From assembly GCF_000746255.1 (NCBI RefSeq), contig NZ_JQKW01000012.1, positions 52,124 through 116,123 on the forward strand: 64,000 nucleotides of DNA, given 5' to 3'. Below are positions 63,827-64,000 of the stretch, one piece after another. Position numbers and translations under genes: made by a program. Source of the DNA: Thermodesulfobacterium hydrogeniphilum (GTDB taxonomy: Bacteria; Desulfobacterota; Thermodesulfobacteria; Thermodesulfobacteriales; Thermodesulfobacteriaceae). Every line of letters starts with the position of its first letter. The first letter of the stretch is position 1. The notes under the pieces were generated by a model. The model saw only the letters and a program-made list of their open reading frames with translations. It was not told the origin of the DNA and made no database searches.

Positions 63827-64000
63827 CTATCTAAAAACTAATCCCCTTTCTAATTGAGTAGCAGCAAAATATATCCAATCAATATGCACTATCTGTTTGG
63901 TAAACCATATCTTTAATCGCCGAGCATGTTTTACTACTTTGGCTGCCACTCTTAAAAAATGCTTAATTATTGTGCAGGGACGACATCTTCTGGCTTTCTC
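63827..64000 (-). CDS. Transposase, C-terminal fragment (5' part outside window)
   Basis: An open frame enters from the right edge and ends at a TAG (63827-63829), giving 57 residues. RRCRPCTIIKHFLRVAAK, then VVKHARRLKIWF and a short tail resemble the C-terminus of IS4/IS1380-group DDE transposases, which end in a basic VRHARRL-type motif. This is from memory and the family is not certain. Codon use is less AT-rich than in neighbours, as expected for an acquired element. Confidence 0.55.
   Translation of the reverse strand, partial: EKARRCRPCTIIKHFLRVAAKVVKHARRLKIWFTKQIVHIDWIYFAATQLERGLVFR

Noticed and set aside
1..64000. CRISPR array, prophage or toxin-antitoxin locus
   Set aside because: No regularly spaced repeats, no phage structural genes and no recognisable toxin-antitoxin pair were seen on either strand.

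Overview
The window reads as a chromosome segment of an AT-rich, Gram-negative, flagellated, probably thermophilic bacterium. LpxD implies lipid A. A flagellar hook-basal-body/export cluster with two sigma-54 activators implies motility. A GH57/GT35 glycogen module, a Lys/Ile/Glu-rich proteome and tight gene packing fit a thermophile. The gene families and their order resemble Thermodesulfobacteriota (Thermodesulfobacterium/Caldimicrobium-like); this placement is inference, not a database result. Almost every base is coding. There is one tRNA gene, no rRNA and no CRISPR array. A truncated transposase C-terminus sits at the right edge.

Layout. 1-6.4 kb (+): end of a UbiD decarboxylase, YfcE-like phosphoesterase, proS, lpxD, P2A Ca2+-type ATPase. 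6.4-12.5 kb (-): fur-feoA, then a PilZ-orotate phosphoribosyltransferase fusion, pstS, phoB, phoR, a metallo-beta-lactamase-fold hydrolase and endonuclease V. 12.5-16.8 kb (+): GT39 glycosyltransferase and an EmrA/EmrB-type efflux pair. 16.8-19.6 kb (-): VKOR-thioredoxin-like protein, thiC, pyrR. 19.7-29.3 kb (+): ybgC-like thioesterase, ychF, a glycogen cluster (debranching enzyme, GT4/5 synthase-like, GH57, phosphorylase), DUF948 and YtxH proteins. 29.3-36.5 kb: nadK (-), tRNA-Pro(GGG), a SpeD homologue lacking its catalytic serine plus speE, rsmD, a small unknown gene (-), a MoxR ATPase with a 610-residue unknown, and a sigma-54 activator. 36.5-46.4 kb (+): TPR protein, FleQ/FlrC-like regulator, flgB-flgC-fliE-fliF-fliG-fliH-fliI-fliJ-motE. 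46.4-54.8 kb: a CBS-PAS-GAF-GGDEF diguanylate cyclase, tatC, purQ (all -), a degenerate M1 peptidase/ChaN fusion (+), HU and an AI-2E-family permease (-). 54.9-60.8 kb (+): fmdB, DUF1844, ispE, prs, rplY, pth, guaA, a phytol/dolichol-kinase-like membrane protein. 60.8-63.6 kb (-): yceD-rpmF-plsX-fabH.

How the parts may connect. PRPP is made (prs) and used (PilZ-PyrE, PurQ) within the window. Pyrimidine enzymes are subject to PyrR and, by inference, to c-di-GMP through the PilZ domain fused to PyrE. A diguanylate cyclase with four CBS-type modules lies next to the flagellar cluster. The most unusual items are: the PilZ-PyrE fusion; a SpeD-family protein with Ala in place of the pyruvoyl-forming Ser, coupled to spermidine synthase behind a GC-rich hairpin leader; the MoxR plus 610-residue two-gene module; the catalytically dead M1-ChaN fusion; a set of six genes whose -10 box lies 6-9 bases from the start codon (predicted leaderless mRNAs); and an identical palindrome at two distant gene ends.

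All functional calls come from reading the sequence and remembered family signatures. No similarity search or structure prediction was run.
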